From Pseudopithomyces maydicus (lineage: Eukaryota > Ascomycota > Dothideomycetes > Pleosporales > Didymosphaeriaceae), in the NCBI GenBank assembly GCA_026873275.1, contig JANTUC010000003.1, positions 2,914,001-2,978,000 of the forward strand: a stretch of DNA of 64,000 nucleotides, given 5' to 3'. Shown here piece after piece: positions 35,703 through 47,299 of the stretch (position 1 is its first letter; each line of letters begins with the position of its first letter). The notes under the pieces were generated by a model, which had not been told where the DNA came from, ran no database searches, and saw only the letters and a program-made list of their open reading frames with translations. The position numbers and the translations under genes were made by a program.

Positions 35703-36140
35703 GTGACATGTCGGCCGAGTGGCGCAAAGGGGGTGGTTTGAGATTGTTCGGATGTTGGCTGAGCCATCCTAAAGGTGACACGATGGCCGAGTGGTACAGA
35801 GACGATGGGTCGAGATTGTTCAGGTGTTAGATGGTAATCCTAAAAGTGACATAATGGCCGAGTGGCGCAGAGAGAAAGGAGGTTGTTTGAAATTATTCAG
35901 CTGTTGGTTCAACGATCATCAACGCGACGTAGCTGAGTGGCGCAGAGAGCATGATTCGACATTGTTCAGGTGTTGGGTACACAATATTGAAAGTGACATG
36001 ACGGCCGAGTGGCTAGAGAGGAGATGGCCCCTTGAAACTGCTCAGCCGTTGGATGAATGATCATGAACGTGACATGCTGGCTGAGTGGCGCAGAGAGAAT
36101 GGTTTGAGCTTGTTCAGCTGTTGGGTTAGTGGCGCAGGCC
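35703..36140 (+). repeat. Six-unit tandem repeat (69-78 bp) with tRNA A-box-like core
   Basis: Units start at 35703, 35775, 35846, 35924, 35993 and 36069. Each has a GTGACATG-like head, then a TGGCCGAGTGGCGCAGAG-like core, then TTGAGATTGTTCAG and TGTTGG. Four copies of the core keep GGCCGAGTGG and two are changed to GCTGAGTGG. The core matches the canonical tRNA A box (TGGCNNAGTGG). No full tRNA and no intact B box (GGTTCGANNCC) is present. The array fills the space between the GMC gene and the PKS promoter. Confidence 0.85.
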
Positions 36141-36659
36141 AATGCGTCCGACTGTCAGAACAGGCGCCGAAATTTTATTTTGAGCATGTTGGACTGTCAG
36201 AGGCATGCTCCGGTGACAGGCATACGGTTGTTGGTCAGCGACCCTTTCGGGACTGACGCGAGCACGTGCGACGCACGTGGAAATGTCGCTTCTCCACCAA
36301 TCGTGTGCCTCGGGGCATCGGTGTCCGACTTGATCTGTGCGCATGTATACTCTCCGCATCCCGGTGCCTAGACCGATATCTCTTTAGAGGATAGGCTAGG
36401 GAAAGGCCAACCAAAGGTTTGGTCCCCCGGGTCGGCCTCCGCTAGGCGTCCGAACGTGCCTTTGAACGATAATGGATGGGCTCTGTGCATAATGGAGCGA
36501 TAGTGAACGGTCATTCCCCGAGCTAGTCACTTCTGTATTCAATGCGCATTACTAGTTGGAAAGCTACGTAGAGTACAAGAGACGATCTGCTCCATTGTTC
36601 TTTCATCCCGTCATTAACATCACCTGCACCACGCCTAATACGACAACTCTCAGTGGTGC
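36141..36659. promoter_or_regulatory. PKS promoter region
   Basis: It contains the AflR-type site at 36318-36328 and an imperfect palindrome with two CACGTG-like cores (GCACGTGC and GCACGTGG) near 36262-36281. The sequence TTGGACTGTCAGA near 36188 partly repeats CCGACTGTCAGA near 36148. No gene was seen. Confidence 0.55.
36318..36328. promoter_or_regulatory. AflR-type binding site in the PKS promoter
   Basis: TCGGTGTCCGA is a full match to TCGSWNNSCGR, 332 bp before the PKS ATG at 36660, in the intergenic region shared with the divergent GMC gene. Confidence 0.65.
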
Positions 36660-39600
36660 ATGATGAAGGTCGTTTACTTCAGCAACGAGTGCCAGTTCGA
36701 CGAGCTCCCCGTCCTCTTCCGGGAGCTGAATCAGCGAAGCAAGAGCAGACAGCACCCAATCCTTGCCCGTTTCCTTCAAGATGCCTCGATTGCCATTCGC
36801 GAAGAGACTCGCCAGCTGCCGACCGAGCTGAGGCGTTTGGTCCCCACCTTCGAGACCGTCCTTACCTTCCTGGACTTTACCGAGCTGCGCCGCGGTCCTC
36901 TCTCTGGATCTGTTGACGGTCTTCTCCTTTGCATTGCCGAGCTTGGAACTCTCATCTCGTACGTTTTAGCACCAATTGCATCTTTGAAACCATAGGCTAA
37001 TAATCGTGTCTGCACAGGTACTTCGAGGAGAACCCCAGTGCCCTCGAGCAGTATGATTCCAGCACCTGCTTGGCTGGTCTCGGAATAGGACTGTTGGCTG
37101 CACCGGCTTTCTCATTAGCCAAGACTGTGACCGATATCGCCACCATTGGAGCTGAAGTCCTGAGGCAGGCATTCCGCCTCGGAGTCCTCGTCAACCAGGT
37201 CTCCCAGAACCTCCACCAGGACGATTTCCATGATGATGCGCCATTGGATTCGTGGGCCTACGTTGTCCCCAACGTCGTTGCCGAAGAAGTTCAGCAACAC
37301 CTCACAGCAATCCACGCGAAGGAGCAAACCCCCGAGGCTGCGAAGATCTTCATCAGCGCCTACAGTGCTACTTCCGTGACAATCAGCGGTCCCCCGGGAC
37401 GGTTAAAGAAGTTGTTCAAGTCTGACGACTTCTTCCGCGACCTGAGGAGCATTGCTCTCCCCGTTTACTCTGGTCTCTGCCACGCTGCCCACATCTACAC
37501 CGAGGAGAACGTACGACAAATTACTTCAACCCCGTCATTGGCGAAGATCAACTCTCGCTTCTCTCCTCAGTACGACCTTTACTCTACCAGCACCGGCAAG
37601 CCTTTCACTGCTACCAGCGCCACTGGCCTTTTCGATCAAATCGTTCACGAGATCCTCACCCAGGCGATTCAGTGGAACAAGGTTGTCGATGGCATTGCCC
37701 AGCGCGAGTCCTACGGCTCTGCTCAATTGCTTGTGTTCCAGTCCTCGCTTCCTTCATTGGAGCTTTCCGCTGCCTTGAAGGCTGACTCTGAGGTGTCGAC
37801 CGAAGACCTCGGTGCTTGGCTCAACAACAAATCCTCTCCTGCTGTTGACGCTGGCCTGAGCGATGGCGGAAACAGAGACCCTATCAACTCCAAGATCGCC
37901 ATCGTTGGTATGTCGTGCAGGATGCCCGGAGGTGCTTCCAGCACCCAGAAGTTCTGGGAATTGCTCGAGCAAGGTCTTGATGTCCACAGGAAGATCCCCG
38001 CCGATCGTTTCGACGTAGACACTCACTTCGACCCCACTGGCAAGCGTTTGAACACCTCGTACACTCCATATGGATGCTTTATCGATGAGCCTGGACTATT
38101 CGACGCGCCTTTCTTCAACATGTCGCCTCGTGAAGCCGCTCAAACGGATCCCATGCAGCGTCTTGGTCTCGTAACGGCTTATGAAGCTCTCGAGCGTGCT
38201 GGTTACGTTGGAAACCGAACTGCCGCCACCGATCTGCACCGAACTGGTACCTTCTACGGCCAGGCTAGTGACGATTACCGTGAAGTCAACTCCGCACAGG
38301 AGATCAGCACCTACTTTATCCCCGGTGGATGCCGAGCTTTCGGACCCGGAAGAATCAACTACTTCTTCAAGTTCTCTGGCCCCAGCTACAACATCGATAC
38401 CGCTTGCTCTTCCAGTTTGGCGACGATACAAAGTGCTTGTACGGCGCTCTGGGCCAACGAGATCGATATGGCCGTGGCTGGTGGAACCAACGTGTTGACC
38501 AACTCTGACGCTTTCGCTGGTCTGGGTAACGGTCACTTCTTGTCCAAGACTCCCAATGCTTGCAAGACCTGGGATGCTGAGGCTGATGGATACTGCCGTA
38601 AGTGATTCACTCTATCTGTGACTGTATGATCTTCATGTGATTCTAATTTTAAATAGGTGCTGACGCTGTTGCCTCCATCGTCCTGAAGCGTCTCGAAGAT
38701 GCCCAGAACGATAACGACAACATCCTCGGTGTTATCCTCTCTGCCGCAACCAACCACTCCGCTGAGGCCATTTCCATCACCCACCCCCACGCTGGTCACC
38801 AGGCCTACCTTGGAAACCTTGTCTCCAACCGCGCAGCTATCAACCCTCTCAACGTCGGTTTCGTTGAGATGCACGGAACTGGTACCCAGGCTGGTGACGC
38901 TGAGGAAATCCAGTCCGTCACCAACGTCTTCGCTCCTTTGAAGAAGAAGCGAGCTTCGGCCAACCCTCTCTACATTGGTGCCGTCAAGTCCAACGTTGGT
39001 CACAGCGAGGCTGCTGCTGGTGTGACTGCTCTCGTAAAGGTTCTGCTCATGCTTGAGAAGAACGCCATCCCCCCTCACGTCGGTATCAAGGGTACCCTGA
39101 ACCCCAAGTTCAAGGACCTTGACAAGCGCAATGTCAAGATTGCTCTTGAGAAGACTGAGTGGCCCCGTGAGGCTGGCAAGAGCCGTCTTGCTGTTGTGAA
39201 CAACTTCAGTGCTGCCGGCGGTAACACTTGCATGATCATCGAAGATGCCCCGGTTAAGGCTATTGCCGAGCCCGATACTCGTCCTGTGCACACAGTGGCT
39301 ATCTCCGCTAAGGGCAAGCAGTCTCTTAAGGGTAACCTCGAGAACATGTTGGCCTACTTGGAGGCAAACCCCAGCGTTTCGCTTCCTGACCTCTCCTACT
39401 CGACCACTGCTCGTAGATACCACCACAACTACCGTGTGACTGCCACTGGCTCTTCGATCGAGCAGATCAAGCGCCAGCTCTCCTCTGCTTTGGCTTCCGC
39501 CGACTCTCACAAGCCTATCCCCGCTACCGGTGCTCCTTCCGTTGCTTTCGCTTTCACCGGCCAGGGCGCTACCCACCGATGGTTCAACTTGGAGCTGTAC

Positions 39601-42194
39601 CACCAATCCGCCTACTTCCGATCCCAGATCCAGCTTCTCGATGGTTTGGCACAGGGTCAAGGCTTCCCTTCGTTCATCCCTGTTCTGGATGGCAGCAACG
39701 TCGGAAACAAGGACCTTCCTCAATCCCCGGTCATGACCCAGCTCGCACTTTGCTGCACGGAGATTGCCCTGGCTAAGTACTGGGCGTCGCTTGGCGTGAA
39801 GCCCGATGTTGTCGTTGGCCACAGTCTCGGTGAATACGCTGCTCTGCACGTCGCTGGTGTCATCTCTGCATCTGAGGCCATCTTCCTGGTCGGTAAGAGG
39901 GCAGAGATGCTCGAGGCTCAGTGCAAGGCTGGAAGCCACAAGATGTTGGCTGTCCGCGCTTCTCTCGAGCAGATCGCCAAGAGCGTCGAGGGCAAGAACA
40001 CCCCTTACGAGGTGGCCTGCATCAACGGACCCAAGGAGACTGTGCTTAGCGGCCCTGTCGCTGACATCAACGCCTTGATTCCTATCCTTGAAGCTGACAG
40101 CTACAAGTGCTTCAGCCTTGAGGTTGCATTTGCCTTCCACTCTGCCCAGACTGACCCCATTCTGGACGAGTTCGAGGCGATCGCCAAGAGCGGTGTTCTG
40201 TTCCAAGCTCCCACCGTCCCTGTCATCTCTCCTCTTCTCAACAAGGTCATCTTCGACGACAAGACCGTCAACGGTACCTACCTGCGCCGCAGCACCCGCG
40301 AGCCAGTCAACTTCTTGGCTGCTCTGCAGACCGCTAAGGAGATTGGCACAATCGAGGATGACACCGTCTTCATTGAGATTGGTCCCCACCCCGTCTCTAT
40401 TGGTTTCGTGAAGTCCACGCTTGCTCCCTCCAGCGCGACTGTGCCCTCTCTGCGCAGGGACGAGAACAACTTCTCTACCTTGGCAACCAGTCTTGCAGCC
40501 CTGCACACCTCGGGCATTTCCGTCGACTGGAACGAGTTCCACAACCCGTTCGAGAAGTCGTTGACTCTGCTTGATCTTCCTACCTACGCCTGGAACGAGA
40601 AGAACCACTGGATCCAGTACAACGGTGACTGGGCTCTTACTAAGGGTAACACCTTCTACGAGGCCGAGAAGGCCGCCCAGGCTGTCCAGAGGACTCCTGA
40701 GCTGCCATCCAGCGTTTCCAGCCTTAGCACTTCGGTGGTCCAGCGTATCATCGAAGAGCGCTTCTCTGGCTCTGCGGGAACTGTCATCATGCAGTCCGAC
40801 ATGGCTCACCCTGATTTCAGGGCTGCCGCTTGGGGTCACAAGATGAACGGATGTGGTGTTGTCACTTCGGTAAGTTTCCAATCCCTCATTAAATTTGTAT
40901 GTAATCGTACTAACAAAAACTACAGTCTATCCATGCTGATATTGCGTACACTTTGGGAGAGTACCTCCTGAAGAAGACCAATGGCACCAAGGACATGAAG
41001 ATCAACATCGCCAACCTTGAAGTTTTCAAGGGTCTCGTTGCCAACGCCAACCCCGATGTCGCCCAGCGCATCCAGGTTGAGATCTCCACGACCGACATCA
41101 ACACCCGCACTGCTAACATGATCTGGTACAACGTCCACTCTAACGGTGCGAGGGCTGAGGAGCCATTTGCCACTGCCAACCTCTACTACTCCCCTGCTTC
41201 TGACTGGTTGAACTCCTGGTTGCCCATGACCCACTTGATCCAGTCTCGCATCAGCCAGCTCGAGGAGTTGGTTAGCAGCGGTGGTGCCAACCGGTTCAAC
41301 CGCAGCATGGCCTACACCCTGTTTGCCAACAACTTGGTCGACTACCACGACAAGTACAGGGGTATGACCTCCGTCGTTCTGAACGACCTCGAGGCCTTCG
41401 CCGATGTCACCTTGACCACCGAGAAGGGTGGCACATGGACTGTTCCTCCCTACTTCATCGACAGCGTCGCCCACATTGCTGGTTTCATCTGCAACGTGAC
41501 TGAGTCGATGGAGCCCAAGAGCAACTTCTGCGTCACTCCTGGATGGGAGGGTATGCGCTTCGCGAAGCCCCTCGTGGCTGGTGCCAAGTACCGTTCCTAC
41601 GTCAAGATGATCCCCACTCCTGAGGACAACACCACCTTCCTCGGTGATGTTTTCATCATGCAGAACGACGAGATCATCGGTATGGTCAACGGAATCAAGT
41701 TCCACAAGTACCCCCGTATCCTGCTCAGCCGCTTCTTCTCCGCCCCCGATGACTCTAAGGCACCCCCGGTCGCTTCCTCCGCTCCCGTCGCTGCTCCTGC
41801 CCCCAAGGCTGCACCGGCCCCCAAGCCCGCTGCTCCTAAGCCCGCCCCCGTCGTTGAGGTTCCCGTCGATCTCCTCACTCCTGCTACCTCCATGTCATCT
41901 GCATCTTCGGAAGCGGATGCGGAAGAGAAGCCGGCTGCTGAGGCGCCCAAGGCGGCCAACCCCGACAGCATCAGTGCGAAGGCTCTTGCCATCATCGCCA
42001 AGGAGTCTGAGCTCGACCCCGAGGACCTCACAGACGATGCGCACTTTGCCAGTCTGGGTGTCGACTCCCTGATGAGTTTGGTCATTGCCGAGACCTTTCG
42101 CGAGAAGCTCGGCGTGGTCGTTAGCGGAAGTCTGTTTCTTGAGTACCCGACTATTGGAGATCTGCGCGCTTGGTTGGAAGAGTACCACGGCTGA
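36660..42194 (+). CDS. mdpG: Non-reducing polyketide synthase SAT-KS-MAT-PT-ACP without thioesterase
   Basis: Four exons (36660-36958, 37018-38597, 38657-40869 and 40926-42194) give about 1786 residues with no frame break. SAT occupies about residues 1-350, with its Cys in STCLAGLGIG. KS starts at about 390 (INSKIAIVGMSCRMPGG), with its active Cys in DTACSSSL near 560. MAT has its Ser in GHSLGEYA near 1015. PT has a catalytic His in GHKMNGCGVV near 1354 and Asp in YFIDSVAHIAGF near 1542. An Ala/Pro-rich linker leads to one ACP, whose Ser is in GVDSLMSLV near 1745, and the protein ends 40 residues later. The lack of a TE and the pairing with a metallo-beta-lactamase thioesterase define the atrochrysone carboxylic acid synthase class (MdpG, GedC, ACAS). 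It should make an octaketide in the cytosol. Confidence 0.96.
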
Positions 42195-42653
42195 GGCTGA
42201 AGCACTTGTTACATATTTGAGGTTCAACACCTTGTTAAAATTGTACTGGTTGGGTTGGCTTCATAATTTGGGAGTTGTCGGATTTCCTTGACATGTTATA
42301 AATATTTCCTTGCATGTAACTCCATAGATGACATAATGAAAAAGTAAAATTTAAGTCCAGTCCCTATAAATTGCTTGATCAATGAGCTCTCAAATGCTCA
42401 TGACAGTGAAAGTGTTCATGTCGTAATGTTTGTGATTGAAACACCGCATAAACTCGAGGCTACACGTAACACGTTTCTCCGAGAAACACCACGCCGCGTA
42501 ACCTAGATCACCCCACCATTTTGTTCGGTTCCCGGGATTCGGGATTATAGTACGCATGGATCAGTACATATAAGTCGGACCAACGCCCATCTGCTTGTAC
42601 TCAAGAATCCTCCGTAACCCACCCTCCCACTCGTCCTCCTCGAACACCTCACC
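42195..42653. promoter_or_regulatory. Intergenic region between the PKS and EthD/DUF1772 genes
   Basis: It holds the PKS 3' flank and the promoter of the next gene, with a TATA-like ACATATAAG near 42566 and an AflR-type site at 42525-42535. Confidence 0.5.
42525..42535. promoter_or_regulatory. AflR-type binding site upstream of the EthD/DUF1772 gene
   Basis: TCGGTTCCCGG fits TCGSWNNSCGR fully and lies 119 bp before the ATG at 42654, about 30 bp upstream of the TATA-like element. Confidence 0.65.
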
Positions 42654-43742
42654 ATGGCCGCACAGAACGGATACCCCGCCCCTCCGCTCAACAACAAGGA
42701 TGGAAAGCTCCTCTGCCTCACCATCTGCGGATACCGCGCAAAAGGGATGACAGAGGAAGCATACATGCACCACATGACCAAAGTTTCTGGCCCAATGACC
42801 AAAGGACTCATGGTCAAATATGGCGTCGTGCGATGGACCATGGTTAGACGGCCCAGAGAAACCTCGATTACGAGAAACTAATGTTTTTGTAGCTTCACAA
42901 CACGAGCGAAACTCGCGATCTCATGCGCCGGCTCTTCGATGCCCACTTTGTCAACTTGGCCGACTTCGACTGCTTCAGCCAGGTGTACTTCAAAAGCGTA
43001 GAGGACTACCAGCGCATGCGGGAAGACGCTGCATACAAGAACATGATTTCAGGCGATCACGTCAACTTTGCAGACACCCAGCGAAGCTCGATGACAATCG
43101 GCTGGGTCACGGATTTCATCGCGCACGGCAAACTGGTCGAAGGCGAGAGCGCTGAAACCAGCGTGGCGAGCAAATCTAGCACCGCTCAGGTCGCAGCCAT
43201 TGTCATGGGCTCATTCCTCTCCGGTAAGCTACTGCCCATATCTACTTATTTTCGACACATCTAACGCGCCTCAGGATCCATGATGTCGCTCGCCGTCATG
43301 GCCGTCCCCGTCTTCCTCGACACAACGCCCACGTCTCCCCTGCTCTTCCACGAGTGGGCACGCATGTACCACTACGGCCACCAGGTGCTCCCGGGCATGG
43401 CGATCGGCACCTTTTCCCTCTACACATACGCGTGTTTGCAGAAGCGACGCGCCAAGCAGCCCGCGGCGTCGTGGCGTCTGCTTGCTCTTGCGGGACTCGT
43501 CACCGTGAGCATCATTCCGTTCACTCTGCTTGTCATGGTACCTACCAACGACCGGCTGTTTGCGTTAGAGGCGGCGACGGCGACACTGCGTGCTGGGGGA
43601 GGCTGCGGCCACCGCGGCGGGCGTCATGGGTATCACGGAGGCGAAGGCTTTGGTCGTGAAGTGGGCGGCGATGCATGCGACGAGATCGACTTTCCCTCTG
43701 ATTGGTGCTGTTCTTGGTGCGATTGGGACATTCTGGCAGTAA
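42654..43742 (+). CDS. mdpH: EthD-type decarboxylase fused to DUF1772 anthrone oxygenase
   Basis: Exons are 42654-42842, 42893-43223 and 43275-43742. The N-terminal half is an EthD domain (CGYRAKGMTEEAYMHHMTKV, then WVTDFIAHGKL), the family that decarboxylates atrochrysone carboxylic acid. The C-terminal half is a DUF1772 membrane protein with several hydrophobic helices (AAIVMGSFLSG then MMSLAVMAVPVFLD) and the NDRL motif (VPTNDRLFALEAA). This domain resembles HypC-type anthrone oxygenases that turn emodin anthrone into emodin. The fusion matches A. nidulans mdpH. The last helix (GITEAKALVVKWAAMHATRS) is in another frame after the G5 run 43595-43599. In the published frame the protein would end in a Gly/Cys-rich tail at about 43765. 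Confidence 0.88.
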
Positions 43743-44736
43743 TGGCGGGGAGCTGTGTGTACTAAAATTGAGAAGGGGGTGGGTGAGGGAGTAGATGGGG
43801 GTGAAGACCAATTGGAAACTATGTTAGATGGATTTTGTGTCTTGGGGTTATTACAGGAGTTTATTTTCACCAGTCATGGGTGTTGCTTCAGAGTGAGTAC
43901 ACCACAAGTATAATTCGAAAGGATCTTAGATTTTGAACATGGTAAACTTTACTTCTACTAGAAAGCGCGTTCAAAAATTTAGAAGTTGCAACCTATTACT
44001 GTACATAAGGTAAACAGGCCCATAGGTTGAGTCTCTAGCAAGCACGTATATTATTTCTAAAACCTCGCAGCCATAAACCTACTTCATCTCAACAGCCTCA
44101 TTGCCACACGCGTATCATCGCAACTTCCATCTCACACGTGACATGGATGGCACGTGAACCTCCAATCTAGACATCTGACTTCACACAAATTCCATGCATC
44201 CAAGCCTGTAAGAAAAATCAAACTATTGGCCAATGAGAGCACAGGATATTTCGGTCTCCGATCTTCGCACCGAGATCTGTAAGAATCGGGGCTCGCTTAA
44301 TTAACGCAGATCAGCATTATGACCCGACATCGTAGATCCAGAGTACTGACAAATAGGAGAATTACGCTCGTCCCGCCCCGAAGTGCCCCACCCCGACCCG
44401 ACTTTCGCCACCTTCCCGAGAAAAGTTGCCCCACTAGCCGCCTCCTGTCTAGATTACCTCATCCCCCCTCCTGAATCGTGTGGGCTTTCGCACTGCCCCT
44501 ATGGCGTACTTGTGAAAGGGGGACGCTGGGCAGAACATGACATGTTTTGTTGAACTTGTCATCTTTCACAGGATACCCCACGTCGTGGTGCGTAGGACTT
44601 CAGGAGGACGGTTTGGGCAGCGGGGCTGGAGTCCGGAATGACTGTGCTGCGAAGTGACGGATGAGTTTTATCAGGAGGGGTGTTCGTTCGAGCGGACTGC
44701 TACGTAGTTTGCATTCTGGTGTTTAGAGAATACACG
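43743..44736. promoter_or_regulatory. Intergenic region upstream of the acyl-CoA synthetase-like gene
   Basis: About 1 kb with no gene. It includes an AflR-type site at 44251-44261 next to a CCAAT box (GGCCAATGAG at 44229-44238). Confidence 0.5.
44251..44261. promoter_or_regulatory. AflR-type binding site upstream of the acyl-CoA synthetase-like gene
   Basis: TCGGTCTCCGA fits TCGSWNNSCGR fully. It lies 476 bp before the ATG at 44737 and 13 bp after a CCAAT box. TCGCACCGA follows four bases later but has only three spacer bases. Confidence 0.6.
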
Positions 44737-46882
44737 ATGAGTTACTCTTTGATTGCGTCCGCGCTGCGCTTCGTGATGGATCATGCTGTCCTTAGCATCG
44801 TTTTCTCGCTTTTCGCCTTCGCCTATTTCCGCTTGAACACGGCCTCTGGGGAGAATGCAAAGAAGGAGGCTGAAGTGGAAAATGGAGACGCGGAAGTCCA
44901 GGGGAAAACTTGGCCTCAGTTATCAGTCTTTGAGCACGTCGAGCTGGGGCTCAGGAAGAACCCTCACGAGCCAGCTGTCATCTGCCTGACGGAGCAGTCG
45001 CGCAGCGTTCACGAATTGGTCGCCCTATCTGCGGAAAAGGACATCCAGCGCGACAACATCACACGCAGCCTCTGGTGCAAGACCGACAGTCCTTTGGCAT
45101 CGCCTCCCAGCACGCCCACCCGCGAGATCAACAATGTAGCCTTCACCCTAACATACGAACAACTCCACCGCAACGGTCTCCAACTCGCCAAGGGCCTCCT
45201 AGCCATCGGTGTAAAACCCAATACCAGAATGGTGATGCTCATCCCCAACGGCGCCGAATACGCCATCCTCCTGTGGGCCTGCATCTTACTGCGCATCACA
45301 TACGTGAACATGGACCCCAGCTCCCTCGACATCGCAGGCTACACGGCGCTCAAACACACCCTGCAAGTCATCAAGCCCCAGCTCGTCGTCGCGCCCGACG
45401 CCTCAAGCGGCAAAGCCCTCGACGTCGCCATGTCCGAGCTGGGCCTCCCGCGCCCCGTCCGCGTCTGCCTGTCCAACCCCAATGCAGACTGGAAGACGCT
45501 CGTTTCGGTCGCCTCGTCTGCAGACGCGCAGGGTGCGGTTGATGACGCAGCGCTGGTGTCAGACGCCCGGCACGACGATCCGAGTCGCATCAATTCGATC
45601 ATGTTCACCTCCGGCACGTCTGGCATGCCGAAGGGATGTCCTCAGACGGTGGCCGCGATCTCGCATGCGTTGCACTCGCAGACGTGGCTGATTGATTCGG
45701 ACTCGGGAGCCGCGAAGTGCGCTTTGATGCAGCCGCATAATTCGAGGGGGATTGCGCCGGCGCAGACGCTGCAGACGTGGAGGGCGGGAGGGGCATTGGT
45801 GCTCACGGGGCAGACGTTCAGGTATGTTATTTGCATGATTTCGATTTTACAACTCCCCTTCTTTTCTATGTATCCCATAGACTATCAAGCCTCGCAAGAA
45901 CAGAATGAGTAAGAGAAAAGAACATGCTAACACGCCCCCAGCGTCAACGACGCCATAAACGCCATCTCCCACCTCTCCGCCTCCTTCCTCGTCCTCACGC
46001 CCCCCATGGTCAACGAATTCGCCACCGCCCTCGCCGCCTCCCCCTCGACATCTCCTGCGTCAAGCGTATCCAAATCGGCGGCGACGCTGTGACAAAGCAA
46101 TGCCTCGTGAAATGCGCGTCGCTCTTTCCCAAAGCCCAAGTGTGCGTCAACCACGGAATGACCGAGGGCCCCGGCGTCTTCTCGTGGCCCTTCCTCGAGA
46201 CCCCCGTTGAATTTATCCCGTTCGTCGGCGGGCAGATTTGCCCCGTTGGGGTGGTCGCCGCGGGGGCGACGATCAGGTTGTCGTCGACGGCGAGGCAGGG
46301 GGTTGCGGTGAAGAGGGGGAGCTCGGGGAGTTGCATATTCTGTGCCCGAGCATTATTAGTCAGTATACGGAGGGGAGGTCGGCGGAGCAGTTTTATGAGG
46401 ATGGAAAAGGGAGGTGGTTTAATACGGGGGATATGGCGATGATGGATAGGCAGGGGTTGGTGTTTATATTGGGGAGGAAGAAGGATATGATTCAGAGGGG
46501 GCGTGACGATTGCGCCGGCGGTGATTGAGAGCTGTGTTGCTGCTTTCACCGAGTGCCAGGTACGTTGTGGATATTTCCCTTGATTTTGATTCTTCGTCTT
46601 AGCTAACGTGTGGTTTAGGCTGTTGTGGTGCCAGTACCGCATCCGGTTCTGGGTGCTGAACCATATGCGGTTGTCGACTCTTTCGACAACTCGAGCGCAG
46701 AACAGGTCAAGCAGCACATCCGTGCGGAGCTTGGAAAGGATTATGCACTTGGAGAAGTTGTGTCCTTGAAACAGCTGGGGTTCTCAGAGTTCCCCGTTAA
46801 TGCGACGCACAAGATCATCAAATCTGATGTGCAAGACGCTGTACTGAAGTATCTGCGACGGACTGCGACAAAAACGATCTAA
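44737..46882 (+). CDS. mdpI: Acyl-CoA synthetase/AMP-binding protein with N-terminal membrane anchor
   Basis: Exons are 44737-45821, 45942-46559 and 46619-46882. Residues about 10-33 form a hydrophobic anchor. The AMP-binding domain follows, with the P-loop-like IMFTSGTSGMPKG, the A5-like VCVNHGMTEGPG, the Asp motif GRWFNTGDMA, the hinge GRKKDMI and a C-terminal Lys motif in NATHKIIKSD. The family activates carboxylic acids as acyl-AMP and then CoA thioesters; mdpI's exact role in the mdp cluster is not clear to me. Three one-base slips break exon 2, each at a run of exactly five: C5 46040-46044, G5 46315-46319 and G5 46497-46501. Motifs continue correctly after each slip, so I favour base-calling errors, but the gene could be dead. 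Confidence 0.85.
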
Positions 46883-47153
46883 GGTTAAGCACAGTGAAGA
46901 TATGTTCTGGCTCGGGATTTTAAAGATATGGTGTAACATAGATTTTCTTTTGTTGTGATCATGGTATCTTCTGGTTGTTACTAAATTGTGGTGGTGGGCT
47001 GATGAACCTGCATCAACGCTCAAGGTAGTTTCACTTTTCTTATTGTCTACGATCTGAATCGCAATAAGCCAGCGTCACCCTCACACCACCATGTGGCATG
47101 ATCGAACGTGATACGCCTGTCCTTCTACATAGTGAACCACGTATGTCGGACTC

Positions 47154-47164
47154 TCGGGTTCCGA
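47154..47164. promoter_or_regulatory. AflR-type binding site upstream of the DUF4243 oxidase
   Basis: TCGGGTTCCGA, identical to the 11-mer at 30036-30046, matches TCGSWNNSCGR on the minus strand. It lies 136 bp before the ATG at 47300. Confidence 0.6.
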
Positions 47165-47299
47165 TATTGTACATTGTTCTCCGGCGCTTATTGGAAGCTG
47201 CAGCTGCCGGTTTCCGTGGGGGAGAAATAAAAACCAGCATATGAATGTGTGAGATTTCTCAGAATAACGAATTAACGAGACACGAAATCAATTACTACC

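Noticed and set aside
35703..36140. Functional tRNA genes
   Set aside because: Only A-box-like cores are present. There is no B box, acceptor stem pairing or complete cloverleaf, so I list it as a repeat only.
35703..36140. CRISPR array
   Set aside because: The units are degenerate throughout without conserved repeats and unique spacers, and the DNA is eukaryotic.
35791..36256. Repeat protein read through the tandem array (DMAEWRRE-like repeats)
   Set aside because: Units of 71 and 76 bp break the frame, and there is no sensible start or flanking coding sequence.
38533..40881. Long 782-codon open frame on the minus strand
   Set aside because: It is the antisense shadow of the PKS KS-MAT region. 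Codon bias in the real gene keeps the opposite frame open, and the translation has no recognisable domain.
44251..44272. Second AflR-type site (TCGCACCGA) next to the first
   Set aside because: The spacer is three bases rather than five, so it does not meet the consensus.
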